Shown piece by piece: positions 46,777-56,852 of a DNA stretch of 64,000 bases. The DNA lies in assembly GCA_024639845.1 (NCBI GenBank), contig JAHEGG010000005.1, forward strand, positions 186,001 through 250,000. Reading direction: 5' to 3'. Both the position numbers and the translations under genes were made by a program. The notes below the pieces were generated by a model. The model was not told where the DNA came from. It worked only from the letters and a program-made list of their open reading frames with translations, and did no database searches. Positions within the stretch are counted from its first letter, which is position 1, and each line of letters starts with the position of its first letter. This stretch comes from Microbacteriaceae bacterium (GTDB lineage Bacteria > Actinomycetota > Actinomycetes > Actinomycetales > Microbacteriaceae).

Positions 46777-48201
46777 CTAGCTGACTAAGCCCTTTGCGAA
46801 CTCGGCGGCATCAAAGAACGCGAAGTCGCTGATACCTTCACCAACGCCAACCAGTTTCACGGGTATCCCGAGTTGGGTTTGGATCGAATAGACGATTCCG
46901 CCCTTCGCCGTTCCGTCGAGTTTGGTCAATGCAACACCGGTCACCTTCGCGACTTCGGCAAACGCCTTTGCCTGAGCAAGTCCGTTTTGCCCCGTCGTTG
47001 CATCGATCACCAAAAGGACCTCTGCGATGGTTGCCTGTTTCTCGACTACGCGGCGAATCTTTTCGAGTTCGTTCATGAGGTCAACTTTGTTCTGCAGGCG
47101 GCCGGCAGTGTCGATAAACAACACATCGGCTCGTTCGCGCACGGCAATCTCGGTCGCCTCGAAGGCCACCGAAGCCGGGTCCTGCCCGTCGGTCTTTGGT
47201 CGAACCATGCGAGCACCAGCCCGGTCGGCCCAGGTGGCCAGTTGATCAACGGCAGCCGCTCTGAATGTGTCAGCTGCGGCGATAACGACATCCGAGTCAC
47301 TTTCGCGCAGCCATTTAGCCAACTTGCCGATAGTGGTCGTTTTGCCAACACCATTCACGCCGACAACCAGCACAACATAAGGCAGCTTGCCGGTGTCTAG
47401 CGCCAAACCTTTGTCGTCACGCTCGAGGTGTTCGGTGATGATTTCCGCGAGGATGCTCTTCAGCTGCTCTTCGGTCGTGGCACCGGTCTTCTTGGCTCGC
47501 TCTTTGACCGCTTGAACGATCTTCTCGCTTGCGTCGAGTCCAAAATCGGCTTGGATGAGCACATCCTCAAGATCATCGAGATTTGCAGGATCGAACTTAA
47601 CGCGGGTGAACAGGCTCTTGATGCCCTTGATGAAGGATCGCTTTGGAAGCTCAACTGGGACGAGTTCGGGCTCCGGTTCAGGTTCCGGTTCCGGTTGAGG
47701 CTCCGGTTCGGGCTCACGCTCGACCTCGACGACGGGTTCCGGCGCTACCTCAACAACGGGTTCCGGTTCAGGCTCCGGTTCGGGCTCACGCTCGACCTCG
47801 ACTACGGGTTCCGGTCCTACCTCAACAACGGGCTCCGGCTCCGGCTCAGGTTCAGGTTCAGGTTCAGGTTCAGGTTCAGGTTCTGGCTCTGGCTCTGGCT
47901 CTGGCTCACGCTCCGGCTCACGCTCCGGCTCACGCTCCGGCTCCGGCTCCGGCTCAGGTTCAGGTTCTGGTTCTGGCTCTGGCTCACGCTCGACCTCGAC
48001 GACGGCTTCCGGTGCCGCCTCAACAACAGGCTCAGGCTCCGGCAAGACCTCAACAACAGCAACGCTTTCAACGACACGCGGTGGGGCGGGAGCTTCTTCG
48101 AAGTAGCGCGGCGGGGCGGGAGCTTCGACGGGCAGGGCCTTTGCTTCGGATTCGGCCGGCTCGGCATCCTTGTTCTTTTTCTTCCAGAACAGAAACCCCA
48201 T
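46777..48201 (-). CDS. ftsY: SRP receptor FtsY with a Glu-Pro repeat A-domain
   Basis: Docks SRP-ribosome complexes at the membrane. 474 residues. A short basic start [11 protein letters not shown] is followed by an acidic A-domain (about 20-185) dominated by EP dipeptide repeats broken by EREP and VVEVEREP units, then the NG domain: [14 protein letters not shown] (about 281-294), [22 protein letters not shown] and [10 protein letters not shown]. The ATG shares its A with the smc stop (TAATG). Confidence 0.96.
   Translation of the reverse strand: MGFLFWKKKNKDAEPAESEAKALPVEAPAPPRYFEEAPAPPRVVESVAVVEVLPEPEPVVEAAPEAVVEVEREPEPEPEPEPEPEPEPEREPEREPEREPEPEPEPEPEPEPEPEPEPEPEPEPVVEVGPEPVVEVEREPEPEPEPEPVVEVAPEPVVEVEREPEPEPQPEPEPEPEPELVPVELPKRSFIKGIKSLFTRVKFDPANLDDLEDVLIQADFGLDASEKIVQAVKERAKKTGATTEEQLKSILAEIITEHLERDDKGLALDTGKLPYVVLVVGVNGVGKTTTIGKLAKWLRESDSDVVIAAADTFRAAAVDQLATWADRAGARMVRPKTDGQDPASVAFEATEIAVRERADVLFIDTAGRLQNKVDLMNELEKIRRVVEKQATIAEVLLVIDATTGQNGLAQAKAFAEVAKVTGVALTKLDGTAKGGIVYSIQTQLGIPVKLVGVGEGISDFAFFDAAEFAKGLVS
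47661..48060 (-). repeat. GAG-CC(G/A/T) hexanucleotide repeat tract encoding (Glu-Pro)n in ftsY
   Basis: Imperfect six-base units coding Glu-Pro, with Glu-Arg-Glu-Pro and Val-Val-Glu-Val blocks repeated two to three times. The alternate third bases suggest selection on the peptide and not only slippage; the pure runs are likely to vary in length between strains. Confidence 0.85.
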
Positions 48202-51200
48202 TAGTCGGCCTTTTCGAGTCTTTGACCAACCACGGCAGAGACACCGTCTTGTCGCATCGAGACTCCGTACAGGGCATCGGCGATTTCCATTGTGCGCTTT
48301 TGGTGAGTGACGATGATCAACTGCGAGTTTTCCCGAAGGTCGGTGAAGATTTGCAAGAGTCGGCCGAGGTTTGCGTCATCGAGAGCGGCTTCCACCTCAT
48401 CCATGACGTAGAAGGGCGAAGGGCGAGCCTTGAAAATGGCGATGAGAAGTGCAACCGCCGCAAGCGACCGCTCACCACCCGAGAGCAGCGAGAGCCGTTC
48501 GATGCGCTTTCCGGCAGGCTTGACGTTTACTTCGATGCCGGTTGTGAGCAGATTCTCTGGATCGGTCAAGAAGATCGAGCCAGAGCCGCCGGGGAACAGC
48601 ACCGGGAAAACCTGCTCGAACGCTTTGCGAGTGTCATTGAAGGCGTCTTCGAAGATGGTCATCATGCGCTCGTCGAGTTCATCGATGATCTGAAGCAGGT
48701 CTTTTCTGGTCTGCGTAAGGTCGGCCAGCTGCTCGGTCAGGAACTTGTGGCGCTGCTCAAGGGCGGCAAACTCTTCGAGAGCCAGCGGATTGACCCGACC
48801 GAGTCGTTCGAGCAGGCGCTCGGCGTCGCGAAGGCGCGAAACTTGTTCGGCACGATCGAATGGCTTTGCATCACCGGCATCTGAATCAGCTGGCACGAGT
48901 TGGTCTGGCCCGAATTCGGCCAAAAGGATGTTCTGCTCTAACCCGAGCTCGTCGTGAGCCTTGGCAACCAGATTGGCCAGGTTCAAACGCTTTTCGTGAT
49001 TTGCCAACTCGATGTCGTGCACACTCTGGGTGAGTGCCGAAAGGCGGTTTTGAATGTCTGATACGTCTCCACGCAATCTCACGAGTTCGCTGAACTGTGA
49101 CTGCCTCTCGGAGTCGAGCTGCGAGAGCCTGAGGCGGGCCTCCGCCGACTGTTCGGCCACGGCATCCATGACCGCAGGAAGCACGTCGAGCACTTTTTGA
49201 GCCGACTCGAGTTGTTTAGCCTGGCTAGCGGCTAGTGCGATGGCTCTATCGATTGCAGCCCGAGCCTCATCAACCTGCTGGCGAAGTGAAACTGCACGTT
49301 CGCGTTCGACACGAACGCGTTCTACCGCTGCTCCGAGCTCGACACGAACCTCGAGTTCACGTTCGCGCTGTTTCTCTAGCGCCTCAACCAGCGGCTGACG
49401 ATTCGCAACATCAACCGCAGGACGCTCGGAAGCCGCAAAAGTCTCGAAGGTGGTCTGCGCGTCGGCAACCTCAGCCTCGGCGGCCTCAATAGAAGCGGAT
49501 GCGGTGGCAACGGTCTCGGCCAGGCGGTTCACTTCACTCTGGGCCGCTTCAACCTGAACCCTGAGGCGTCCGAGTTGTTCGGCGTTTGCGGCCAGGGCAG
49601 CGTCGTGTTGATTAAGTTCGGCAAGCGCATCCTTGGCTGATGCCTTGGCGGCTTCTTCGTTTGCCCGGGCCTGAGCGAGTTCGGCGCGGCTGGTTTCGAT
49701 GCGTGCGTTCACGCGAGCTAGAGCGGCTTCGGCGGCATCGCGTTCGGCGACCAGCTCGATTTTCGATGGCTTGTTCTGACTTCCTCCGCGCAAAACGGAC
49801 TTGGTTAGAACGTCACCGTCGAGGGTGATGAGTGTCTTTTGCTCAACAGTTTTGTCGCTGCGATAGAGGTTTTGGGCGACCTCGATGGAGTCAACGATGA
49901 TCACGCTCTCGAGCAGCGTGAGCACTCCGGCAGGAGCCGAAACCACCTCGGCGGCCAATCGAGCGCCTTCAGTCTTGACTCCCCTGATCGGCTTCTGCTT
50001 CGCGTCTACGTCAGCAATGATCAACTCAACGCGACCTTGGTCGGTGCCCTTCAGGTGCTCGATGGCTGCGAGTCCGGCATCCATGTTGTCGGCGACGAGG
50101 GCGTCGGCAAGACTTCCCAGCGCGGCCGCAATTGCGGTTTCAAAACCAGGTTCAATGTTGAGGTGGTTCGCGACTAGGCCTCTGATGCCTTTTAGTCCCG
50201 CTGCAACGAGAGCCGAAGCGCCGTCTTTTTGCTCGAGAGTGAGGTTGAGCGCCGAGCGCTTGGCCGCCAGCGAGTCTCGTTCACGTTCATCCGTGTGAAT
50301 TAGCTCGCGAAGCTCTTCAATCTTGGCTGTGGCATCTGAGACTGCCTGGCTGGCAGCTTCATAGCGCTGTTCGAGGTTTGAAGAACCCCGTGCACCTTGG
50401 GCTTGAAGCGCAGACTCATTCGCTTCGAAGTCCTGCTTGGCCGCGTTATAACGCTCGTTAGCCTGAGCCAGCGCGGCCTCGTGACGCACCAATTCTTCTC
50501 GGATGCTGTTCAAGCGAGTGTGCGCCATAGCGCTAGCGCTTTCGAGTCGCGCCTTTTCAAGGTCAAACTGCGAGATCAGAGCAGACTGCTCGGCAGCCTG
50601 ATTATCAAAAGCCTCAAGAGCATCACGGGCACTGTTGCGATCCGATTCGCATTCGGCGAGCGTTTGGCGTAGTTGGCCAACCAAAGCTTCCAACCGAACA
50701 GATTCCGTTTCTGCGGCTTCCGCATCGTTTGCCAGCTGGGCAGGATCGACCTGAGCACCAAGTGCCTGGGTTTGCGCCCCCAACAATGCCACTCGTTGGT
50801 TAGCCATCGACAGCAACGACCTCAATCGTTCGGCAACGGCATCGAGTTCATAGGCATGTTTGCGTGCCTGATCGAGCTCGGGTGAAACTTGAGCGCGTTC
50901 CAACTCCGAAAGCCGAGCGGTGTTCTCTTCGAGCAATTCTTGAAGGATGTTGCGCTCAGCCTTGCGGTCGGCCTCGCTCTTTGCGGTCTGCTCAAGCGCA
51001 GCGATGAGTCCCGCGACATCATCGGCGAGAAGTCTCGCTTTGGCGTCGCGCACCACCGAGGCGATACCTGCCGCCTGACGGGCTACTTCGGCTTGCTGAC
51101 CTAGAGGCTTGAGCTGTCGACGAACTTCGCCAGCCAGGTCGTTTAGGCGTGTGAGATTCGCCTGCATTGCCTCCAGTTTGCGCTGAGTCTTTTCTTTGCG

Positions 51201-51716
51201 GCGACGGTGCTTGAGAATTCCGGCAGCCTCTTCGACGAAACCTCGACGTTCTTCTGGAGTGGCTTTGAGGATCGCATCAAGTTGTCCCTGGCCGACAATA
51301 ACGTGCATTTCTCGACCCAAACCCGAGTCGCTCAGAAGTTCCTGCACGTCGAGCAGTCGGCATGCCTCACCGTTGATCGCGTATTCACTACCGCCATTGC
51401 GGAACAGGGTTCGACTGATGGTCACTTCGGTGTAATCAATCGGAAGAGCGCCATCGGCGTTATCGATGGTTAGCAGAACTTCGGCTCTGCCAAGCGGACC
51501 CTTCGTGCTGGTTCCGGCAAAGATGACATCTTCCATCTTGCCGCCGCGCAGAGTCTTAGCGCCCTGCTCACCCATAACCCATGCGAGTGCATCCACGACA
51601 TTGGATTTTCCGGAGCCGTTTGGCCCGACGACCGCGGTTACGCCCGGCTCGAAGTTGAATGTGGTTGGCTGCGCAAACGACTTGAAGCCCTTGAGAGTCA
51701 GGCTTTTGAGATACAA
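48201..51716 (-). CDS. smc: Chromosome segregation protein SMC
   Basis: Condensin ATPase of 1171 residues: Walker [10 protein letters not shown] (31-39), long coiled coils, a hinge near 505-640 ([32 protein letters not shown]), and the C-terminal [15 protein letters not shown] signature and [12 protein letters not shown] Walker B near 1075-1125. The start is a TTG; an in-frame stop just upstream excludes a longer form. It is the first gene of smc-ftsY. Confidence 0.96.
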   Translation of the reverse strand: MYLKSLTLKGFKSFAQPTTFNFEPGVTAVVGPNGSGKSNVVDALAWVMGEQGAKTLRGGKMEDVIFAGTSTKGPLGRAEVLLTIDNADGALPIDYTEVTISRTLFRNGGSEYAINGEACRLLDVQELLSDSGLGREMHVIVGQGQLDAILKATPEERRGFVEEAAGILKHRRRKEKTQRKLEAMQANLTRLNDLAGEVRRQLKPLGQQAEVARQAAGIASVVRDAKARLLADDVAGLIAALEQTAKSEADRKAERNILQELLEENTARLSELERAQVSPELDQARKHAYELDAVAERLRSLLSMANQRVALLGAQTQALGAQVDPAQLANDAEAAETESVRLEALVGQLRQTLAECESDRNSARDALEAFDNQAAEQSALISQFDLEKARLESASAMAHTRLNSIREELVRHEAALAQANERYNAAKQDFEANESALQAQGARGSSNLEQRYEAASQAVSDATAKIEELRELIHTDERERDSLAAKRSALNLTLEQKDGASALVAAGLKGIRGLVANHLNIEPGFETAIAAALGSLADALVADNMDAGLAAIEHLKGTDQGRVELIIADVDAKQKPIRGVKTEGARLAAEVVSAPAGVLTLLESVIIVDSIEVAQNLYRSDKTVEQKTLITLDGDVLTKSVLRGGSQNKPSKIELVAERDAAEAALARVNARIETSRAELAQARANEEAAKASAKDALAELNQHDAALAANAEQLGRLRVQVEAAQSEVNRLAETVATASASIEAAEAEVADAQTTFETFAASERPAVDVANRQPLVEALEKQRERELEVRVELGAAVERVRVERERAVSLRQQVDEARAAIDRAIALAASQAKQLESAQKVLDVLPAVMDAVAEQSAEARLRLSQLDSERQSQFSELVRLRGDVSDIQNRLSALTQSVHDIELANHEKRLNLANLVAKAHDELGLEQNILLAEFGPDQLVPADSDAGDAKPFDRAEQVSRLRDAERLLERLGRVNPLALEEFAALEQRHKFLTEQLADLTQTRKDLLQIIDELDERMMTIFEDAFNDTRKAFEQVFPVLFPGGSGSIFLTDPENLLTTGIEVNVKPAGKRIERLSLLSGGERSLAAVALLIAIFKARPSPFYVMDEVEAALDDANLGRLLQIFTDLRENSQLIIVTHQKRTMEIADALYGVSMRQDGVSAVVGQRLEKAD

Positions 51717-51776
51717 GCTTCACGCACCTATTGAGACTTAGAAGACGGCGAAATGCCGTCACCCAAAATTACCCGA

Positions 51777-52709
51777 TTAGTGCTTGAGTTTCTGGCACTT
51801 CGGGCAGAAATGTGACCCGCGGTTCATCCAGTTTTCTCGACGGATTTCGGCTCCACATCGATTACAAGGCTTGCCAGTCTGCCCGTAGGCATTCAAAGAG
51901 ACCTCGAAATAACCCGATTCACCGTTGACGTTCTTGTATTGCTCGTCAAAACTAGTGCCACCGGCTGCAACCGCGCGTTCCAGGATCGACTTGCTGACCT
52001 CGATCAGCTCAATCACTTTGCGTCTCGTCAGCGCACTTCCCGGAGTGTCGAAGTGCAGCTTGGCTTGCCACAGCGCTTCGTCGGCATAGATGTTTCCGAT
52101 GCCGCTGAGCACACCCTGATCGAGCAGAACCCGTTTGATCCCAGAATTTTTAGCAACGATTCGTGAGGCTACAACCGCTTGGTCGAAGTGCTCATCGAGC
52201 GGGTCTCTCGCGATGTGGGCAGCGGATGCCGGAATCAGGTTTTGCCAAACCTCGCCAACGCCGATACCCGCGCTAAAACCACCGGGATGACCATCCTCGG
52301 TTTCGACCAGATTGTCGATCTGCAGCGAACCGAAGATGCGTTGGTCAACAAATCGAAACTCGAGTTGATCGCCTGTAGCCGACTCGACATAAAGAATCAC
52401 ACGGGTCAGCTTGTCTGGTTCGGCACCGTGGTCGCGAATCAACATCTGGCCACTCATCCCCAGGTGACCGACTAGCGCGTGCGTGACCACGTCAGCGCGA
52501 GCAAAGCGCAAGGGCAACCACAGAAACTTGCCTCGACGAACAACGCCAAGCACTGTTGCGTCTGCGAGTGTCTTGACGAAATCTTTGGGCCCGGCGAGGT
52601 GACGCTTCAGGCTGCGTTGATCGAGAATTTCGACCGCGCGGATGATGCTGCCGGTTAGGTATTGAGATAGGCCGAGCCGAACGGTTTCGACCTCGGGAAG
52701 TTCGGGCAC
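51777..52709 (-). CDS. mutM: Formamidopyrimidine-DNA glycosylase
   Basis: Removes 8-oxoguanine and Fapy lesions with AP-lyase action. 310 residues: the N-terminal PELPEVETVRLGL with catalytic Pro and Glu, LVGHLGMSGQM near 80, the helix-two-turn-helix QGVLSGIGNIYADEAL near 200, and the C-terminal zinc finger CNRCGAEIRR..FCPKCQ. GTG start sharing its G with the rnc TAG stop (TAGTG). Confidence 0.95.
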   Translation of the reverse strand: MPELPEVETVRLGLSQYLTGSIIRAVEILDQRSLKRHLAGPKDFVKTLADATVLGVVRRGKFLWLPLRFARADVVTHALVGHLGMSGQMLIRDHGAEPDKLTRVILYVESATGDQLEFRFVDQRIFGSLQIDNLVETEDGHPGGFSAGIGVGEVWQNLIPASAAHIARDPLDEHFDQAVVASRIVAKNSGIKRVLLDQGVLSGIGNIYADEALWQAKLHFDTPGSALTRRKVIELIEVSKSILERAVAAGGTSFDEQYKNVNGESGYFEVSLNAYGQTGKPCNRCGAEIRRENWMNRGSHFCPKCQKLKH

Positions 52710-53383
52710 TATTTTTCTCCGAGCGCTTCGATGGCCGCTATAGCGCCTTCGGATTCCGCATTCTTGCGGCTTCTGGCGACTCCGTTGACGGTGACTCCAC
52801 CAACCTCGACAGTCGCATAAAAAGTGCGGTCGTGGTCAGGGCCTTCGAATCGCACCGAATAAACCGGTGCTGGGATGCCGCGAGCCTGGGCCAGCTCCTG
52901 AAGTTTGGTCTTGGGATCACTGTTGTCTAGCAAACTCTGGTGGTCATCAAGTTGTGGCAACACCAAGCGCTCGACCATAGCCGCTGCCGCCTCAAGACCG
53001 GCCTCGACATAGACCGCCCCGAGAACTGCTTCGAAGGTGTCAGCGAGCAGGTTGATTTTGGTGCGACCACCGGTTTGTTCTTCTCCTCGACCGAGAAGCA
53101 AGAATTCGCCGAGACCAAGTTTGGAGGCAACCTCGGCTAGAGCCTTGGCCGAAACGATTGCGTTTTTGAGCTTGGTCAGTTCACCTTCGGCGAGTTCGCC
53201 GAACCTAGCAAAAAGATGTGTGGTTACAACAAAACCCAACACCGAGTCCCCTAAAAATTCGAGGCGTTCGTTGTTGGGTTGGTTGCTGTGCTCATAAGAG
53301 TATGAGCGGTGGGTCAGGGCTTGACTCAGTAGTTGGTCACCGATGGTTACGCCGAGGCGCTCGGATAGAACTTCGAGTCGCAT
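52709..53383 (-). CDS. rnc: Ribonuclease III
   Basis: Cleaves double-stranded RNA, including rRNA precursors. 224 residues with the signature NERLEFLGDSVLGF (near 38), the second acidic site in NLLADTFEAVLGAVY (near 110) and a C-terminal dsRNA-binding domain. Order rpmF-rnc-mutM is common in actinobacteria. Confidence 0.96.
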   Translation of the reverse strand: MRLEVLSERLGVTIGDQLLSQALTHRSYSYEHSNQPNNERLEFLGDSVLGFVVTTHLFARFGELAEGELTKLKNAIVSAKALAEVASKLGLGEFLLLGRGEEQTGGRTKINLLADTFEAVLGAVYVEAGLEAAAAMVERLVLPQLDDHQSLLDNSDPKTKLQELAQARGIPAPVYSVRFEGPDHDRTFYATVEVGGVTVNGVARSRKNAESEGAIAAIEALGEK

Positions 53384-53394
53384 GACCGAAAGTC

Positions 53395-53598
53395 TTAGGC
53401 GTCTGCGACCTTGCGGCCCTTGTACTCAAGGAACTGGGCGTTGCCGGCCGAGTCCTCAACTACCTTGGCGCGGTGAGGCAGGCTGTAGACGGTCTTGCCG
53501 TTAACGACGGTCTTGACCAGAGTCATCTCGGCTGCCTTCCACTGCGAACGACGAGCGTGAGTGCGGCTGCGCGATAGGCGTCTCTTTGGTACTGGCAT
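53395..53598 (-). CDS. rpmF: 50S ribosomal protein L32
   Basis: 67 residues beginning PVPKRRLSRSRTHARRSQWK, typical of L32. No zinc-binding Cys pair is seen, so this is the Cys-minus type. The ATG follows the YceD-like stop by two bases. Confidence 0.96.
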   Translation of the reverse strand: MPVPKRRLSRSRTHARRSQWKAAEMTLVKTVVNGKTVYSLPHRAKVVEDSAGNAQFLEYKGRKVADA

Positions 53599-53600
53599 GT

Positions 53601-54107
53601 CTAATCTTCTTTCAGGCTCTTCAGCCCATTCCACCGCGGATCGATTGCGGCTTCGTGGGCATGTTGCGGATCATCCTTGTATTTCGCGCCACACGTCGGG
53701 CACAAACCATCACAGTTTGCGTCGCATACGGGTTGGAACGGAAGAGACAGAACTACCGCGTCTCTGATGACCTGGTCGATGTCGATTTGCTCGTCTACGA
53801 CCAAGAAGTCATCTTCGCTCGTTCCAGAATAGGCGAAAAGTTCCTGAAAATCCACCTCAACCGCGGTTTCTATCGGATCCAAGCAACGACTGCACTCCCC
53901 CGTTGCGGTCGCAAAAACATCTCCAGTGGCCAGAATTCCTTCGTGAACCGATTCCAAGCGGATGTCAACCTCGAGTTTTTCGCCCACCTCAATGCCGACC
54001 GCGTAGTTGCCGAGTCGTTCATCGACGACAACTTCGAGGGCTTTCTCGCGCATTTGACCCGGCTTGTACATCAGGTCGTGAACAGAGATTTGAAGGTCGT
54101 TATGCAT
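53601..54107 (-). CDS. DUF177/YceD family protein
   Basis: 168 residues with the family motif CSRCLDPIETAVEVDF near 92, VVLSLPFQPVCD and a CDGLCPTCGAKY tail that pairs with it as a likely zinc site. YceD homologues are linked to 23S rRNA and L32 production and almost always sit before rpmF, as here. It overlaps the coaD end by eight bases. Confidence 0.92.
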   Translation of the reverse strand: MHNDLQISVHDLMYKPGQMREKALEVVVDERLGNYAVGIEVGEKLEVDIRLESVHEGILATGDVFATATGECSRCLDPIETAVEVDFQELFAYSGTSEDDFLVVDEQIDIDQVIRDAVVLSLPFQPVCDANCDGLCPTCGAKYKDDPQHAHEAAIDPRWNGLKSLKED

Positions 54108-54585
54108 TTCGGGCTCCCGTCGTCAAGGCTTGCAAGGAAGCCGGTGGGAGGTAGGCCGAAACGTCGCCACCCGCGGCGAAGACTTGGCGCACAAGCGATG
54201 AGGAGATGTGTGAGACGACCGGGCTGGCAGCAAACATTAGTGTGTCGAGGCCGCTCAACTCGCGGTTGATGTGGGCCATCGGAACTTCATACTCGAAGTC
54301 GCTAACGCTTCGCACGCCACGCACCAAAACAGTTGCCCCGGCATGCTTGGCAAAATCGACTAGCAGCCCACCATCGAGCGCCTGCACCGAGACTCGGGAA
54401 TCGTTGGCGAAGGTTGCTTGAATCGCGGATACACGAGCTTGCAACGACAAGAGACTGCTCTTTTGCGTGTTGTCGACTACCACGATGGTGAGTTGCTCGA
54501 ACTGGTCGGCGGCGCGATGTGCGATGTCGAGGTGGCCAACCGTAAAAGGGTCAAAAGTGCCAGCATAAATGGCGTGGGAGGTCAT
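54100..54585 (-). CDS. coaD: Phosphopantetheine adenylyltransferase
   Basis: Penultimate step of coenzyme A synthesis. 161 residues with the nucleotidyl-transferase motif GTFDPFTVGH (9-18), VRGVRSVSDFEYE near 90 and the SSSLVRQVFAAGGD segment near 128. First gene of the coaD-yceD-rpmF-rnc-mutM run. Confidence 0.96.
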   Translation of the reverse strand: MTSHAIYAGTFDPFTVGHLDIAHRAADQFEQLTIVVVDNTQKSSLLSLQARVSAIQATFANDSRVSVQALDGGLLVDFAKHAGATVLVRGVRSVSDFEYEVPMAHINRELSGLDTLMFAASPVVSHISSSLVRQVFAAGGDVSAYLPPASLQALTTGARNA

Positions 54586-54591
54586 GTCTCT

Positions 54592-54597
54592 AGGTTA
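54592..54597 (-). promoter_or_regulatory. -10 element of a leaderless promoter for coaD
   Basis: TAACCT on the minus strand ends 6 bases before the coaD ATG; no ribosome binding site. Confidence 0.45.
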
Positions 54598-54650
54598 CCC
54601 GAGCCTCGGGAGCGCGACCAGCCAGTTCGACCGCCACAAAAGGGGCAGCG

Positions 54651-56837
54651 CTAAGACTTTGCGAGAAATTCCTGCCGAGCCTCGTCTTGCTCGGCTATCG
54701 CACGCGCGAGTGCGGCGTGGTGACTGAGCGAAGGATCGGCAGAATAAAGTGCGGCAACTAGGTCTCTGACGCGAAGAACGAGTTCGGCGTCTTGCACCAC
54801 CTTCAAAAGGCGCAGGGATGACCTTCCGCCAGATTGCGACGCACCAAGTACATCGCCCTCTCGACGCAGCTCAAGATCAAGTTCGCTGAGTTTGAAGCCA
54901 TCAAGCGTGCTCGCTACGGCTTGCACGCGCTCTAGAGAGATCGTGCCGACTTCGGCGCTGGTAAGCAAAAGACACAAGCCCGGAAGGCCACCACGGCCGA
55001 CCCGCCCGCGCAACTGATGCAACTGCGAAACCCCGAAACGCTCAGCATCGAGAATCACCATTACGGTGGCGTTTGGAACATCCACGCCGACTTCGATCAC
55101 GGTGGTGCTGACCAGCACGTCGATCTCACGCCTGGCAAAAGCCTCCATGGCAGCATTCTTCTCGTCGGCTGGCATGCGACCATGCATGAGTCCGATTCGA
55201 ACCCCCTTTAGCGTTGGGTTAGCCCTGAGCGCTTCGGCCACCGTGGTTGCGGCTGCTAACGGGCGCTTTGGTTTGGCTTCGATGGCACCTTCGTCGTCGA
55301 GAATGATGTCATCGGAGAGTGAGCCTCCCGCTTCAACAAACTCCGCCCCGGTATCGCTTTCTTCGATGCGGGGACAAACCACAAACGCCTGGCGGCCGGC
55401 CGCAACCTCTTCGGCAACCCGCGACCAGACCCGAGCCACGAGGTTCGGCTGATCGAGCTGCACGACGTGTGAGGTGATTTCTTTGCGCCCAGCCGGAAGC
55501 TCAGCGAGCGTTGACACATCGAGGTCACCAAATACGGTGACGGCTAGGGTTCTAGGAATCGGAGTAGCGGTCATCGTCAACACGTGCGGTGGCAGCTTGC
55601 CCTTTAGCCTCAGAGCCTCACGTTGTTCGACACCGAAGCGATGCTGTTCATCCACCACGATCAACGCAAGGTCGAGAAACTCAACGCGGTCGGCGATCAA
55701 GGCATGGGTGCCAACCACCAAAAGCGCTTTGCCGCTCACGATTTGCAATAGAGCGCGCTTTTTTTCTGCCGCCGGCAACTGACCGGTCAGCAGCGTGAGG
55801 CCGACCCGTTTGCTGAGTTCTGGTCCGAGTGTCTTGGCAATAGAAGCAAAGTGTTGAGAGGCAAGCACATCCGTTGGCGCTAGAAGTGCGGCTTGGCCAT
55901 CCGAGTCTGCCACTGTGAGCATCGCTCTCAGTGCGACCAAGGTCTTGCCAGAACCCACTTCGCCTTGCAAAAGCCGATTCATCGGATGAGCCTGCCCGAG
56001 GTCTTGTGCAATCTGCTGCCCGACGGCCACCTGCCCGGCGGTCAAGTTGAACGGAAGGCTCGCGTCAAAGGCTGACACCAATCCGGATGCACTTGCGACG
56101 CGAGGTGTGGCCGTGGTCTTTTCGGACTGCAGTTTTCGCCCGACCAGATTCGCCTGCAACAGAAACGCCTCGTGAAACTTCAAGGTGTCCCTGGCTCTTT
56201 GCCAGTCGCGTTGCTGCTTGGGGCGGTGAATTAGTTGAATGGCGTCGTTGAGTGCGAGGAGCCCCTCAGATTTGACTAAATCGGACGGCAGTTCATCCTC
56301 GACGGGCGCCAAGGTGTCGAGCACCACGCCCATCGCGCGTTGAATCATCCAGGTTGTAACCGTTGACGAAGCGGGATAAATCGGAATCGGTAGGTCGGCC
56401 CAAGCTTTGGCTGCCTCGTCTGAGATTTCCTCTGGGAACAACTCGTAATCGGGATGTGTCAGCTGGAGCTTGCCTTGGTATGCGCCGATCTTTCCCGCGA
56501 AAAGGCCTCGAAGGCCTGGCTTTAGGTCCTTTTGTCGCCAAGCCTGATTGAAGAAAGTCAGCGAGAGCACGCCGTTGCCATCGGTGATTCGAACCTCGAG
56601 AATGCTACCTTTTTTGCCCGTCATGTGACGTTCTCGAACATCCACGATGTCTGCCACAATGCTCACCATTTCACCGATCGGAAGGTCTGCGATAGGGGTT
56701 AGTTCGCCTCGGCTCGAATAGCGACGCGGATAGTGCAAAAGCAGATCGGCAACAGTATTCAACCCCAGATGACGCGCGAAAGACTTGGCGGTGCGGTCGC
56801 CAAGCACTCGAACGAGCGACTCCGAAGGTAAAAGCAT
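54651..56837 (-). CDS. recG: ATP-dependent DNA helicase RecG
   Basis: Regresses stalled replication forks and processes Holliday junctions. 728 residues: N-terminal wedge OB domain, helicase core with GEVGSGKTLVALRAM (near 292), DEQHRFGVEQ (near 395), TATPIPRTLA (near 425) and the QLRGRVGRGG motif VI (near 610). The ATG is only 15 bases from the divergent rsmD start. Confidence 0.95.
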   Translation of the reverse strand: MLLPSESLVRVLGDRTAKSFARHLGLNTVADLLLHYPRRYSSRGELTPIADLPIGEMVSIVADIVDVRERHMTGKKGSILEVRITDGNGVLSLTFFNQAWRQKDLKPGLRGLFAGKIGAYQGKLQLTHPDYELFPEEISDEAAKAWADLPIPIYPASSTVTTWMIQRAMGVVLDTLAPVEDELPSDLVKSEGLLALNDAIQLIHRPKQQRDWQRARDTLKFHEAFLLQANLVGRKLQSEKTTATPRVASASGLVSAFDASLPFNLTAGQVAVGQQIAQDLGQAHPMNRLLQGEVGSGKTLVALRAMLTVADSDGQAALLAPTDVLASQHFASIAKTLGPELSKRVGLTLLTGQLPAAEKKRALLQIVSGKALLVVGTHALIADRVEFLDLALIVVDEQHRFGVEQREALRLKGKLPPHVLTMTATPIPRTLAVTVFGDLDVSTLAELPAGRKEITSHVVQLDQPNLVARVWSRVAEEVAAGRQAFVVCPRIEESDTGAEFVEAGGSLSDDIILDDEGAIEAKPKRPLAAATTVAEALRANPTLKGVRIGLMHGRMPADEKNAAMEAFARREIDVLVSTTVIEVGVDVPNATVMVILDAERFGVSQLHQLRGRVGRGGLPGLCLLLTSAEVGTISLERVQAVASTLDGFKLSELDLELRREGDVLGASQSGGRSSLRLLKVVQDAELVLRVRDLVAALYSADPSLSHHAALARAIAEQDEARQEFLAKS

Positions 56838-56843
56838 GGTTCA

Positions 56844-56849
56844 ATGCTA
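56844..56849 (-). promoter_or_regulatory. -10 element of recG, overlapping the divergent rsmD control region
   Basis: TAGCAT on the minus strand ends 6 bases before the recG ATG. The reverse reading ATGCTA lies just before the rsmD start, so both promoters must share this sequence. Confidence 0.5.
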
Positions 56850-56852
56850 GAC

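Noticed and set aside
47661-48060. Possible CRISPR or tandem-repeat array
   Set aside because: Units are six bases without spacers and keep the ftsY reading frame; they code Glu-Pro.
47643-48884. A 413-codon open frame on the plus strand opposite ftsY and smc
   Set aside because: It is the antisense of the Glu-Pro repeat tract and the smc end; its product is low-complexity Ala/Pro/Val/Gln/Arg, and both sense genes are certain.
53586-54269. 227-codon plus-strand frame over yceD-like and coaD genes
   Set aside because: The minus-strand genes are clear members of known families in a conserved order; the plus frame has no motif.
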